From: Actinomycetota bacterium
GTDB lineage: Bacteria; Actinomycetota; Geothermincolia; Geothermincolales; RBG-13-55-18
Reading direction: 5' to 3'
Length of the DNA stretch: 42,471 bases
NCBI GenBank assembly: GCA_040757835.1
Contig: JBFLWJ010000017.1
Coordinates: 26,028-68,498, forward strand
Every line of letters starts with the position of its first letter. Position 1 is the first letter of the stretch. Positions 15,182 to 22,604 of the stretch are shown here, piece by piece. The position numbers and the translations under genes are program-made. The notes under the pieces are model-generated. The model was not told the origin of the DNA, did not search any database, and was given only the letters and a program-made list of their open reading frames with translations.

Positions 15182-15900
15182 TACTTATTCCCTCCCTTCT
15201 TCTTGCCGTTGCCACCGACGGCGCTGATCCACTTGCCGATGTCGGGGATGACCGCCTGACCGAGCTTGCTGGTCCTGTCCTTGGCGATGACCTTCCCTTG
15301 GGGCTGCACCAGCACCCCGCGCTTGATCTCCCCGCCGTTGTCCTTGTCGATCTTGGTGAACATGTAGCCCACGATATCCACGTAACCCGCCAGCTCATAA
15401 GCCAGCTTGCCAGGAAGGGAGGGAAGCCGGGTGATGGTCCCGTCTACCTCGTCCTTCTGGTCTTGGGCCAGGGCGGTGAATATGACATTGACCGGCAAGT
15501 CGCGGAAGGCCCGGATGGCCCTCCGCATGAGCTCGGTAGCCCTGCCGTAGTCGCTCTGTGACGCCTGGTCTGTGTACGCCCTGGAGACCTGGGGGTTGGT
15601 CTTGATAACCTCGTCCATGATGACCTTGTACATCTCGGTAATCGAGTCCAGGGCCACGGTCTTGTACTCCAGCTCCCCGTTCTTCAGCCTCGCGAGCACC
15701 TCCCGGATCGCGTCGGGGCTCTCCACCTTCACCAGGTCCACGTCCTTCCCCGCCAGGGGGAGAGAGCCTCCCTCCATGTCCAATACCAGGACCGGCCCAG
15801 GTGCGGTGGCGATAATGGTGGTCTTTCCGACGCCGGAGTCTCCGTAGATGAGGACGTTGAGATGCTCCATGCGTATCTCCTTCGCTTTGACTATCTCCAT
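15181..15900 (-). CDS. Sak4-like RecA-fold ATPase (AAA_24 family)
   Basis: A 239-residue ATPase. Walker A at 20-28 (GDSGVGKTT), acidic 'LDMEGGSLPL' and Walker B at about 82-89 (VALDSITEM). This compact architecture is the Sak4/AAA_24 type that acts as a phage single-strand annealing recombinase or DNA motor. It sits between DUF669 and a RecB-type nuclease, the usual recombination trio. The ATG at 15900 overlaps the stop of the nuclease gene (TGATG). Confidence 0.8.
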   Translation of the reverse strand: MEIVKAKEIRMEHLNVLIYGDSGVGKTTIIATAPGPVLVLDMEGGSLPLAGKDVDLVKVESPDAIREVLARLKNGELEYKTVALDSITEMYKVIMDEVIKTNPQVSRAYTDQASQSDYGRATELMRRAIRAFRDLPVNVIFTALAQDQKDEVDGTITRLPSLPGKLAYELAGYVDIVGYMFTKIDKDNGGEIKRGVLVQPQGKVIAKDRTSKLGQAVIPDIGKWISAVGGNGKKKGGNK

Positions 15901-16904
15901 CAAACAGTCATCTCCTCTCGTGTTGACCGGAAGGCCATTCTCGCTTCCGGCGTGTCCTCGACGCACAGCACCCGGTAGGGGCATGAGCGTATCTGCGTAC
16001 AGAGCGGGGAGGGGGTCTTCACCGGGGGGACCTTGGCTATCATCCTCCGGTAGAGCCAGTAGAGCTCCGTCTCCACCTCCGCGATCTCGCCCTCGTTGAA
16101 GGCGAAGCCATCCCGCTCGAAGAAGGTGTTGCCCTTCGCCTTGAGGTGCTCCAGAATGTCGGTGTAGTCGGCAGGGTCCAGGTTCCGCTTCGTGAGCTCC
16201 GCCATATAGAGCTCGTAGGTGGTATCCTGGGCCTTGTCCTTGGACGGGCTGCCGTCCTTGAGCTCCCTGGGGGGGACCGGCAACTTCTTCCGCGCCGCAT
16301 TGACACAGAAGCCCCGTACCTCCTTGCCGGTCAGCTTCTCGTAGGCCCAGGCATAGCGGCGAAACTGGCGGTCGATGCTGTTCTGGGCGAACCAGCTTGA
16401 GCCGAAAGAGCTCACCGTCTTGTGGTCCCAGATGAAGATGCCACCCGTCTCCAGGTCCAGCTCCACCAGGTCGATGACCCCGGTGAAATAGGCCACAGGC
16501 CGCTTGCCGCCCGGCTTGATAACGGGAACACGGAAGCTGACCTCCGTCGCCAGGATCACCATGTCGCGGTCCGCCTCTCCCCAGTAGTCGTCGTAGTGGG
16601 AGAGCATCCCCCGCAGAAGCTCCAGCTCCTCCTGCATCCGCTGATAGTCCTCGTCCCAGAGCTGGCCCGTATTTCCCAGATCACACACCTGCCTGTTCCA
16701 CGCCTCGTCCAACGCGTCCAGGGCGTGGGTGTAAGCATTGTGACGGTGTTGGTAGTAGGCTTCCATCGCCTCGTGCCACAAAGAGCCGAACGCGAGCTCT
16801 GGTGCGGTCACCTTGGGCTCCAGGCCCTCGACGTACTTGAAGTGGTACCGCTGGGTACAGGTGGCAAAGGCATCAATGCGGCTGCTTGAAAAGCTCAACA
16901 ACAA
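15900..16904 (-). CDS. RecB/Cas4-like PD-(D/E)XK exonuclease
   Basis: A 334-residue nuclease. It begins 'LSFSSSRIDAFATCTQRYHFKYV', has 'GSLWHEAMEAYY' (catalytic His region), and the active-site pair 'GVIDLVELD' (D145) and 'IWDHKT' (D160-x-K162). A cysteine at about 16 and three near the end (C302, C308, C314) match the C..C-x5-C-x5-C iron-sulfur cluster of AddB/Cas4 nucleases. It would trim DNA ends for the Sak4-type annealing protein. It is not a CRISPR protein here, as no array or other cas gene is present. Confidence 0.82.
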   Translation of the reverse strand: MLLSFSSSRIDAFATCTQRYHFKYVEGLEPKVTAPELAFGSLWHEAMEAYYQHRHNAYTHALDALDEAWNRQVCDLGNTGQLWDEDYQRMQEELELLRGMLSHYDDYWGEADRDMVILATEVSFRVPVIKPGGKRPVAYFTGVIDLVELDLETGGIFIWDHKTVSSFGSSWFAQNSIDRQFRRYAWAYEKLTGKEVRGFCVNAARKKLPVPPRELKDGSPSKDKAQDTTYELYMAELTKRNLDPADYTDILEHLKAKGNTFFERDGFAFNEGEIAEVETELYWLYRRMIAKVPPVKTPSPLCTQIRSCPYRVLCVEDTPEARMAFRSTREEMTV

Positions 16905-17110
16905 CGCAGTCTCCCCTCCTCTCTCATCTGCTCGAACCTGCTCTCCCAGTAGTCATCCCGTGCCGCCTCATCGCCGCAGACCCCGCAGAGGTCATAGCTC
17001 TTGAAGGCCTGCTCATCCCAGCACTCCTCGCAGAGGTGGCACCCGCAACCCCTGCAGTAGTGGAGCCCGTTCTCTGTGACCTGGAAGTTGCATGAGTCAC
17101 AGGTTCCCAT
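16895..17110 (-). CDS. Small zinc-finger phage protein
   Basis: A 71-residue protein with nine cysteines in a RING/B-box-like array: CDSCNF, YCRGCGCHLCEEC, CGVCG. It would bind two zincs. It ends in a charged helix. Start ATG 17110 is coupled to the stop of the preceding small gene (TGATG) and a weak AGGAAA site. Longer frames overlap the 51-residue gene. Probably a transcription or protein-interaction adaptor; role unknown. Confidence 0.6.
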   Translation of the reverse strand: MGTCDSCNFQVTENGLHYCRGCGCHLCEECWDEQAFKSYDLCGVCGDEAARDDYWESRFEQMREEGRLRCC

Positions 17111-17265
17111 CACTTTCCTCCTCTCGCTTCTTCGCGCAGGCTCTCTTCGTTGGCCCGCTTCTCTCTCTCCAATTGAGCTTTGGTAATCCGGTAACGACGG
17201 CTCCCCCGCCACATATCCGGAACCAGCATCTGTCCTTTGGGTACAGGCCACTTGGTCTTACCCAC
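17110..17265 (-). CDS. 51-residue basic protein with a GTG start
   Basis: Read directly between the excisionase-like gene and the zinc-finger gene. It starts GTG at 17265, with GGAGG 6 bases upstream inside the previous gene, and stops TGA overlapping the next ATG. The product is rich in Lys/Arg (VGKTKWPVPKGQMLVP..., ending EEARGGK) with a charged C-terminal helix. Coupling on both sides is strong evidence that it is real. Function unknown. Confidence 0.55.
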   Translation of the reverse strand: MGKTKWPVPKGQMLVPDMWRGSRRYRITKAQLEREKRANEESLREEARGGK

Positions 17266-17446
17266 AGCTCGCCTCCTTCAGCTCCCGCTGGCGCGTTGCC
17301 TCCAGCACCTCCGCAGGGTCGAAGCGCATCAGCCTACCGAAACGGTAATAGGGGATGTAGCCTAGACGCGCGCTCCGTCTCACTTCTGCTTCTGAGATGC
17401 CCAGAATGGGAGCCATTTCCTTTGAAGTTAGCAACCTCTTATCCAT
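17258..17446 (-). CDS. Excisionase-like / MerR-type HTH protein
   Basis: A 62-residue protein with a winged helix-turn-helix: 'LLTSKEMAPILGISEAEVRRSARLGYIPYYRFGRLMRFDPAEVLEA'. This is the helix-turn-helix of excisionases and MerR-like regulators (DNA-binding domain, excisionase family). It is the first gene of the leftward transcript, divergent from the repressor. It may act as an excisionase with the integrase or as a Cro-like switch. Start at 17446 has GGAGG-like AGGAGGG upstream. Confidence 0.72.
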   Translation of the reverse strand: MDKRLLTSKEMAPILGISEAEVRRSARLGYIPYYRFGRLMRFDPAEVLEATRQRELKEASCG

Positions 17447-17500
17447 ACAACCCTCCTTTCTCTAACTACTTTTACGTGCGTCTAATATGTTGGATTTAAG

Positions 17501-17528
17501 TTTATATCGGAACACTGACAACCGTCAA
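17501..17528 (-). promoter_or_regulatory. Leftward early promoter
   Basis: On the minus strand TTGACG (17528-17523) and TATAAA (17506-17501) are separated by 16 bases, a good sigma-70 promoter for the excisionase-first transcript. A TGAC-AACC-GTCA palindrome (17516-17527) lies over the -35 region and may be a binding site. Confidence 0.65.
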
Positions 17529-17539
17529 TGTATATGGAT

Positions 17540-17577
17540 GCTTATCTAACTAAAACCATCTTAATTGTTTGATAAGC
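17540..17577. promoter_or_regulatory. Operator: near-perfect inverted repeat between divergent promoters
   Basis: GCTTATCTAAC at 17540-17550 and GTTTGATAAGC at 17567-17577 form an inverted repeat (10 of 11) separated by 16 bases. They sit between the early leftward promoter and the repressor promoter, as expected for the operator of the lysogeny switch. A third copy of the half-site is at 9427-9436. Confidence 0.65.
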
Positions 17578-17593
17578 GTCAATATGTTAAACT
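17565..17593 (+). promoter_or_regulatory. Repressor promoter
   Basis: TTGTTT (17565-17570), 17-base spacing, then TAAACT (17588-17593). The -35 region overlaps the right arm of the operator, so the repressor could autoregulate. Confidence 0.45.
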
Positions 17594-17628
17594 TTCAACA
17601 ACCGTTTCAATTGAATAGGGAGGAAACA

Positions 17629-18093
17629 ATGGCAACAAAACGCACGCTGTCACACAAGGAATTAGGTGGCTGGATCCGCCGAATCCGCGAGGAAGAATAT
17701 GGCATGAGCTATATAGACTTCTCGCGCGAGGTACTTCACAGCAAGGTATCACACCAATCAATAAAGAACCTTGAAGACGGTTTATCTCCGCGCTATGAAA
17801 CCCTTGTCGCCTTGGCCACAGAACTCAACCTGGATATTCACGAGGTAGCCCACTCATATTTTGATCTCCCGGTGATCGTGGAGGAACAGGAAGCCGCAAA
17901 GACCTTCATCCGCGTGGTACCCAACCCTTACCTAACTGAGTGTTTCAATAAGATGGGCGACAATGCTGAGAAGAAAATGAAGTCCTGGTGGAGGATGCTT
18001 TCTCGTCTAAAGAAAGAAGACTTAGACCTTTGTTTCTCCTTTACAAAAACCTTGTATGACCTACGCACGCGGGAGGCCAGGGAGAATAGATAA
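17629..18093 (+). CDS. XRE-family phage repressor, without peptidase domain
   Basis: A 154-residue protein. The N-terminal 75 residues contain a lambda-type helix-turn-helix: 'GGWIRRIREEEYGMSYIDFSREVLHSKVSHQSIKNLEDG...ETLVALATELNL'. The C-terminal half is helical and lacks the S24 serine/lysine dyad of LexA-type repressors, so SOS cleavage is not the expected way of induction. Start ATG 17629 has GGGAGGAAA just before it; a longer upstream reading has no site. It is followed after 2 bases by the integrase. Confidence 0.78.
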   Translation: MATKRTLSHKELGGWIRRIREEEYGMSYIDFSREVLHSKVSHQSIKNLEDGLSPRYETLVALATELNLDIHEVAHSYFDLPVIVEEQEAAKTFIRVVPNPYLTECFNKMGDNAEKKMKSWWRMLSRLKKEDLDLCFSFTKTLYDLRTREARENR

Positions 18094-18095
18094 TC

Positions 18096-19202
18096 ATGCC
18101 CGTCTACAAGTACAAGGTTAAGACCGGGGCCACCGAGAAGGACAAAGTCCGCTACATGGTAAAGGTAAATACCCGCGATCTCCAGCACACTCGTCGAGGC
18201 TTTCTCACTAAAAAACATGCGGAGGCCTACGATAGGCGCATCAAGGAACAGATGCTTATAGGGGTAGTCCCCCGCTCCATAACTCTCGCCCAGGTGTCCG
18301 AGAAGTGGCTTAAACACCACCGGGACGAAGTGAAGGAATCCACCTACCGGGACTACCGGACGCTCCTCGATAAGCATATCCTCCCGGCCCTCGGTCACTA
18401 CAAGCTGGACGACATAACCGCCATGCAGGTGCAGGAGTTCCTCGGCAACATCAAGGACACCCACAAAGGCCGGAAGGATGACCCGGTCGGCCCGCGCACC
18501 CGCGACAAGGTCCGCATGACGCTGGGGGCCGTCTACCGCCAGGCGCGAGCCTGGGGCCTCACCATCAATAACCCGGTGGAGGGGACGCGCACCCCGCCGT
18601 ACAAACGGGAGCGTACCATCGTCTTCCTTGAGCCGGCCCAGGCCCAGCCCTTCCTCGACGCCCTGGAGGAGCCGATAAAGACCATGGCCTTCCTTCTCCT
18701 CTCCACGGGCATGAGGTCGGGGGAGGCCGCGGCCCTCCGCTGGGTTGACGTGAACCCGTCCTTCATCAACGTGGACAAGTCCTTCTACAAGGGGGTCCTC
18801 ACGGACCCGAAAACATATAAGGGAATCCGGCGTGTGAAGATCACGCCGGAGGTGTATGCAAGGTTGAAGGCATACCGTGGTAGCAAGGGTGATGCCGACC
18901 TCGTCTTCTCTCTCGACGGTGGCTATATCCCACACCACTACATCTATCGCCGCGTCCGGGCAGCGGGCAGGGCGGCAGGCATGGACCGGTTAGGCGTCCA
19001 CGACCTCCGCCACACCTATGCCGCCTGGATGATCTCCGAAGGGTTTAACCTCCGCTTTATCATGGAGCAGATGGGACACTCCGATGTCCAGGTTCTGCTC
19101 AACACCTATGGTCATATCATCTCGTCCGTCGAAGCAGACTATGTTGTTCGTTTCGACCGTTTTCTGCACCAAATCGTACGCTTTTCTGGTCACGCGCAGT
19201 AA
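18096..19202 (+). CDS. int: Tyrosine-type site-specific integrase
   Basis: A 368-residue recombinase with an N-terminal arm-binding region (residues 1-60, beta-rich), a SAM-like core-binding domain (60-170), and a catalytic domain. Catalytic residues: R207 (TGMRSGEAA), a lysine around 239, H302-x-x-R305 (VHDLRH), H328 (MGHSD), and Tyr338 (LLNTYGH). It integrates and, with excisionase, excises the phage. It ends 48 bases from the tRNA that is the likely target. It shares a transcript with the repressor (2-base gap). Confidence 0.93.
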   Translation: MPVYKYKVKTGATEKDKVRYMVKVNTRDLQHTRRGFLTKKHAEAYDRRIKEQMLIGVVPRSITLAQVSEKWLKHHRDEVKESTYRDYRTLLDKHILPALGHYKLDDITAMQVQEFLGNIKDTHKGRKDDPVGPRTRDKVRMTLGAVYRQARAWGLTINNPVEGTRTPPYKRERTIVFLEPAQAQPFLDALEEPIKTMAFLLLSTGMRSGEAAALRWVDVNPSFINVDKSFYKGVLTDPKTYKGIRRVKITPEVYARLKAYRGSKGDADLVFSLDGGYIPHHYIYRRVRAAGRAAGMDRLGVHDLRHTYAAWMISEGFNLRFIMEQMGHSDVQVLLNTYGHIISSVEADYVVRFDRFLHQIVRFSGHAQ

Positions 19203-19212
19203 ATAAATGGTA

Positions 19213-19250
19213 AGCAGGTCAGGGTGTATATGCCCTGACCTGCTCTTTCG
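19213..19250 (+). terminator. Terminator after the integrase
   Basis: A perfect 12-bp stem (AGCAGGTCAGGG / CCCTGACCTGCT) with an 8-base loop is followed by CTTTCG. It ends int transcription just before the convergent tRNA gene. The same stem could serve the opposite strand. Confidence 0.7.
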
Positions 19251-19327
19251 TGGTGGGCCCAGCAGGACTCGAACCTGCGACACGCGGATTATGAGTCCGC
19301 TGCTCTGACCAACTGAGCTATGGGCCC
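19251..19327 (-). tRNA. tRNA with CAU anticodon (Met or Ile2)
   Basis: On the minus strand GGGCCCA opens and TGGGCCC closes a 7-bp acceptor stem, with the D arm AGCTCAG..GAGC, anticodon loop CTCATAA, and T loop TTCGAGT; CCA is encoded. CAU is shared by elongator tRNA-Met and by tRNA-Ile read as AUA after lysidine modification; sequence alone does not settle which. The phage integrase gene lies against its 3' end, so this is probably the attachment site and remains a complete tRNA. Confidence 0.93.
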
Positions 19328-19348
19328 ATACGACCATCACAGATGAAT

Positions 19349-19354
19349 ATTATA
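19349..19354 (-). promoter_or_regulatory. -10 element of the tRNA promoter
   Basis: A consensus TATAAT on the minus strand lies 22 bases before the tRNA 5' end. No good -35 is visible upstream (nearest TTGTTT is at 19-base spacing). Confidence 0.45.
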
Positions 19355-19427
19355 GCGCAAGCGGCGCAGGCGCAAACAATCATGGGGGCTCAGTTTGAAG
19401 CCGCGCCTGCCGCCTGTACTCGCCCCC

Positions 19428-21005
19428 CTATTCGCTCGGCTCCACTGGTGTCGCCGGTGGCGGTGTCGCATCAGACGGCACCGCTCCCGGTGGAGGCGGT
19501 ACCTGCGATGGCGGAGGCGGTGGGATCGATCCGGGAGGACTGTAATACGGTCCGGTGTTCCCGGCCGGAGGCTGCGCGGGTGGCGCCGGCGGGCGGCGGT
19601 ACATAATCAACATCACTATCACCAGGATGATGCCCAGCACCAGCAGGCCGACGACCAGGGCTATGATCAGCCAGGTAAGGTCGGTCTCCTCGTCGCCCTC
19701 TCCTGTCTCGGCCTTCAGGGCACCTTCGTCAATGGTGTCTCCAGCCTCTCCCAACGAGCTGATGGCGGTTTCGAGGGGTTCATCGACGTTCGCCTGCACC
19801 ACGCAGATATCCTTACCGTCCCTCTTGATCCCTATCTCGTATTCATCAGTCGACCAGACCGTCCACGCTCCGCGCGATGCTTCCTTCTTCACCTCGTCGC
19901 CGAAGCGGTCCTCAAGGTACTGCGTGTAGGCGGACGCGAATTCCTGGGCGTCCTTTTCGCTGTCCCAGGCGTACTTCTGGAGCAACAGCTCATCCCCTTC
20001 TCCATTGCTGTAATACTGGTATTTATTACCACCCCAGCCGGCTGCCGCGGCTTCCACGTCATCCGTATCCATGAAATAGGGGGAGAACAGTTGATAGACA
20101 TCGAACTCGCCCAACACGTTCTCGTAGTCCAGGTTCCAGCCGTCGCCAAGCTGCTCCGAGATGTCCTCCAGCTTCACCTCCACCGCTTTTTCTCCCTTGA
20201 GATATTTCTCGGGGTGGTAGATCTGCTCGGTGGTTGAGGGGGGATCGCTGTATGCCCTGTCTATGGCATCCCAGCCTCCCTCATCGTAAACGTAATTGAC
20301 GAACTCCGCCCCTTCGATATATGGGAACAGCAGGCTCTCATATATATATGGCGGGGCGCTGTCCAGCACCTCGGTGGAATAATCCCCGCTCTCGGACTGC
20401 ATATCCAGCATGTCCTCGGGGTCCATGTATTTCATCAACCAGTTCTCCGACGCAAGCATGGCATCGCCTTCGACGAGACAGGTCGCCGCGAAGGAAGCGT
20501 CGTCGTCCGTCTCCACCTCGGCGTCGTCAGGGTCGTGGAAGGGCGGGCGCATGAGGTCGAAGTTCTGGTCCTGCAGGTAGTGGACGAACTCGTGCGACAG
20601 GGTGTACTGGTCCATGGCGCTCATGGACTGGCTCTCGGAGATGAGGTACAGGCCGTCGTCCTCGGGGTCGTAGAAGCCGGCCACCTGTTCGGTGAGGAGG
20701 GCGATGTAGAAATCCTCCAGGTCGAGATCGGGCTCGATGAAGCCCAGCATGACCATGATCCTCTCCGCGTCGTCGATCTCCTCCTCGGGGTTCTCTTCGG
20801 CGAAGTCATCGAGCATGCGCTGCTCGAGCTGCTCCCGGTCGAGGTAATTCACCTGGATGCCCGGGTTCGCCTGCAGGCCCCTTATGGATTCCGTCTCCGT
20901 GAAGACCTCGTTTATGACCTCCTGGTCTGTCTGGGCCAGAGCCAGCGACAGGGAAAGCGCCATTACCACCAGGACCAGGACACAAGCTGTGAATATCTTA
21001 CGCAT
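19428..21005 (-). CDS. Secreted, membrane-anchored HExxH zinc metalloprotease-like protein
   Basis: A 525-residue protein. N-terminal signal peptide (MRKIFTACVLVLVVMALSLS.., cleavage near AQT). HEFVH at 138-142 gives the zinc-binding HExxH with catalytic E139; E179 in 'LVEGDAM' could be the third ligand, as in gluzincins. A long acidic domain follows. A transmembrane segment at about 443-469 precedes a proline-rich cytoplasmic tail (PPPPPSQVPPPPGAVP). So the catalytic part is outside and the tail inside. Substrates are unknown. It overlaps the endonuclease III gene by 8 bases and is cotranscribed. The Pro-rich tail is unusual for a protease. Confidence 0.75.
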   Translation of the reverse strand: MRKIFTACVLVLVVMALSLSLALAQTDQEVINEVFTETESIRGLQANPGIQVNYLDREQLEQRMLDDFAEENPEEEIDDAERIMVMLGFIEPDLDLEDFYIALLTEQVAGFYDPEDDGLYLISESQSMSAMDQYTLSHEFVHYLQDQNFDLMRPPFHDPDDAEVETDDDASFAATCLVEGDAMLASENWLMKYMDPEDMLDMQSESGDYSTEVLDSAPPYIYESLLFPYIEGAEFVNYVYDEGGWDAIDRAYSDPPSTTEQIYHPEKYLKGEKAVEVKLEDISEQLGDGWNLDYENVLGEFDVYQLFSPYFMDTDDVEAAAAGWGGNKYQYYSNGEGDELLLQKYAWDSEKDAQEFASAYTQYLEDRFGDEVKKEASRGAWTVWSTDEYEIGIKRDGKDICVVQANVDEPLETAISSLGEAGDTIDEGALKAETGEGDEETDLTWLIIALVVGLLVLGIILVIVMLIMYRRPPAPPAQPPAGNTGPYYSPPGSIPPPPPSQVPPPPGAVPSDATPPPATPVEPSE

Positions 21006-21714
21006 CGCTGCTTCCTTCCTCTTTCACACCTATGCGCGGACACATATCGTTAAGACAGCAGACGGGGCAGTTTGGTTTCCGCGCTTTGCATACCTGCCGA
21101 CCGTGCTCGATGAGGTTCATGTGTAGCCTGAACTTTATATCGTCCGGCACCACCGCGTCCATGATATCGTGTGCCTGCGCCGGGTTTGCCCGCGGCGGTA
21201 CGGCACCGAGCCTCCTGGCCACGCGAAAGATGTGCGTATCGACAGGGAAGTAGGGATAACCGAGCTGGAACAGCAGGAGCACCGCGGCGGTCTTTCTCCC
21301 CACCCCGGGCATGTCCAACAGGTAGCGCCGGGCCTGTTCGCTCTCCATGTCCCTCAGGCATTCCAGTGAATACGAACCGCAGTCCCGGCGCACCGTCTCA
21401 AGCACGGACTTGATGCGTTCCGCCTTGACGCGCGATATACCCCCCGAGCGGATGGCCTCCTCCAGCTCCTCTATCCGCGCTCCCGCCGCATCCTCCCAGG
21501 TCGGGAACGCCTCTTTCAATGACCGGAAGGCGCGCTGGGAGTTCACGTCGCTGGTGTTCTGGGAGAGTATGGTATGAACAAGACCGTCTAGAAGATCATC
21601 GAACGGGGGGGACCAATCGCGCTCACCATAGCAGCGCCGCAGCCTGCGATCGACTCCGGGGATAAGCCTTGCGGGATTGTCTACTTCTTTCTCGCTGCGG
21701 GATCCAGCGGCCAA
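20998..21714 (-). CDS. nth: Endonuclease III
   Basis: A 238-residue DNA glycosylase/AP lyase that removes oxidised pyrimidines. Helix-hairpin-helix 'LLDMPGVGRKTAAVLLLF' with the catalytic lysine (K141), catalytic aspartate in 'FPVDTHIFRVA' (D159), and the C-terminal 4Fe-4S cluster Cx6Cx2Cx5C (C209, C216, C219, C225). The start is most likely TTG at 21714, because AGGAGG is 6 bases before it; a GTG at 21720 touches the ribosome site. Followed by the protease gene in an operon. Confidence 0.9.
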   Translation of the reverse strand: MAAGSRSEKEVDNPARLIPGVDRRLRRCYGERDWSPPFDDLLDGLVHTILSQNTSDVNSQRAFRSLKEAFPTWEDAAGARIEELEEAIRSGGISRVKAERIKSVLETVRRDCGSYSLECLRDMESEQARRYLLDMPGVGRKTAAVLLLFQLGYPYFPVDTHIFRVARRLGAVPPRANPAQAHDIMDAVVPDDIKFRLHMNLIEHGRQVCKARKPNCPVCCLNDMCPRIGVKEEGSSDA

Positions 21715-21916
21715 TCCCACCCTCCTTTCCGACCGCCGGCCGGTCTATAAATCCCCTCTCTGGCGTTGTTTATCGTGCGTGCATGTCTGCCGCCGGCGTT
21801 TTTCCCAGCATAGCATAGAGATGTGAATCATTGTCTGGTTTGACAATCCATGTAAAGATTGTGGAAAATATATAAAAATCCCGGAGTTATTCAGCAGCCA
21901 AGGAGGAGGAAGCAAA

Positions 21917-22507
21917 TTGCCAAGGCGAGATAAGAGAGCGGACATAGTGAACGCGGGTATTCGGATCTTCTCCCGTAAGGGATTCAATCGCTGCTCGGTC
22001 GAGGATATCCTGCAGGAGGCGCACGTGGCCCGCGCCACCTTCTACAGCTACTTCGACAGCAAGAAAGACCTCTTCGTCGAGTTGGTGGAAGGCATATTGA
22101 ACAACATGTTCGAAATCGTGGCGAGGGAACTGGGCGATATCCCCGTCACCCTGGAGGAGCTCAAGCAGAAGACCTCCAATACCATACTCGAGCTGTACAA
22201 GTTCTTCAGCGAGAACTGGGAGTTCTCGGCCATCTATATCAAGGAAGTCATGGGGATGAACCCGGAGATCGACTTCCGCATCGTGGAATGGCAGCAGCGC
22301 GTCGCGGAGATGGTGAAGGTCTTGCTGAACCGGGGCATCGAGAAGGGGATGTTCCGCCCGATGGACGTGGACATCGTCGCCACCGTGGTGGCCGGAACCC
22401 CGCAGCACGTGGGGCTGCAGCTCTTCATGCTCAACCAGAACGTTGACATACCCCGTGTCGCGGATGCGGTCACTGATTACCTCATCTACGGTCTGGCCGC
22501 ACGCTAG
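21917..22507 (+). CDS. TetR-family transcriptional regulator
   Basis: A 196-residue regulator. The N-terminus has the TetR helix-turn-helix: 'DIVNAGIRIFSRKGFNRCSVEDILQEAHVARATFYSYFDSKKDLF'. The C-terminal ligand-binding region is helical and has no recognised effector. Translation begins at TTG 21917 after GGAGGAGGA. It precedes, on the same strand, the glycosidase-like gene 98 bases away with a terminator between, so it may regulate itself and that gene. Confidence 0.88.
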   Translation: MPRRDKRADIVNAGIRIFSRKGFNRCSVEDILQEAHVARATFYSYFDSKKDLFVELVEGILNNMFEIVARELGDIPVTLEELKQKTSNTILELYKFFSENWEFSAIYIKEVMGMNPEIDFRIVEWQQRVAEMVKVLLNRGIEKGMFRPMDVDIVATVVAGTPQHVGLQLFMLNQNVDIPRVADAVTDYLIYGLAAR

Positions 22508-22532
22508 AACGGTACGTAACAGCCTGCGAAGG

Positions 22533-22555
22533 CCCCGCACAGCGGGGTTTCGTTC
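22533..22555 (+). terminator. Terminator after the TetR gene
   Basis: CCCCGC-ACA-GCGGGG stem followed by TTTCGTTCT at the end of the TetR transcript. Confidence 0.7.
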
Positions 22556-22604
22556 TATTCGAAGCATCATGCGGGACATGTATCGGGTCTGATAAGGCGG
22601 AACG

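Larger units (their letters stand above)
1..19327. mobile_element. Prophage (left end outside the window), integrated at a tRNA gene
   Basis: A continuous phage gene set fills this part: integrase and repressor beside a tRNA, then excisionase-like, recombination, replication, DNA-modification, terminase, portal and tail genes on the minus strand. The integrase ends about 50 bases from the 3' end of a CAU-anticodon tRNA, the usual layout when the tRNA 3' half is the attachment site. The gene order (terminase, portal, structural) is that of tailed phages. Capsid protease, major capsid and most tail genes are not inside the window and should lie to the left, as should the second attachment site. 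All genes seen look intact, so the element could still be functional; that is inference. Confidence 0.93.

Noticed and set aside
15900..16904. Cas4 protein
   Set aside because: The cysteine and PD-(D/E)XK pattern fits, but it sits in the phage recombination set between Sak4 and a zinc-finger gene, so a phage exonuclease is the simpler reading.
17629..18093. LexA-type self-cleaving repressor
   Set aside because: No Ala-Gly cleavage site or Ser/Lys dyad in the C-terminal half.
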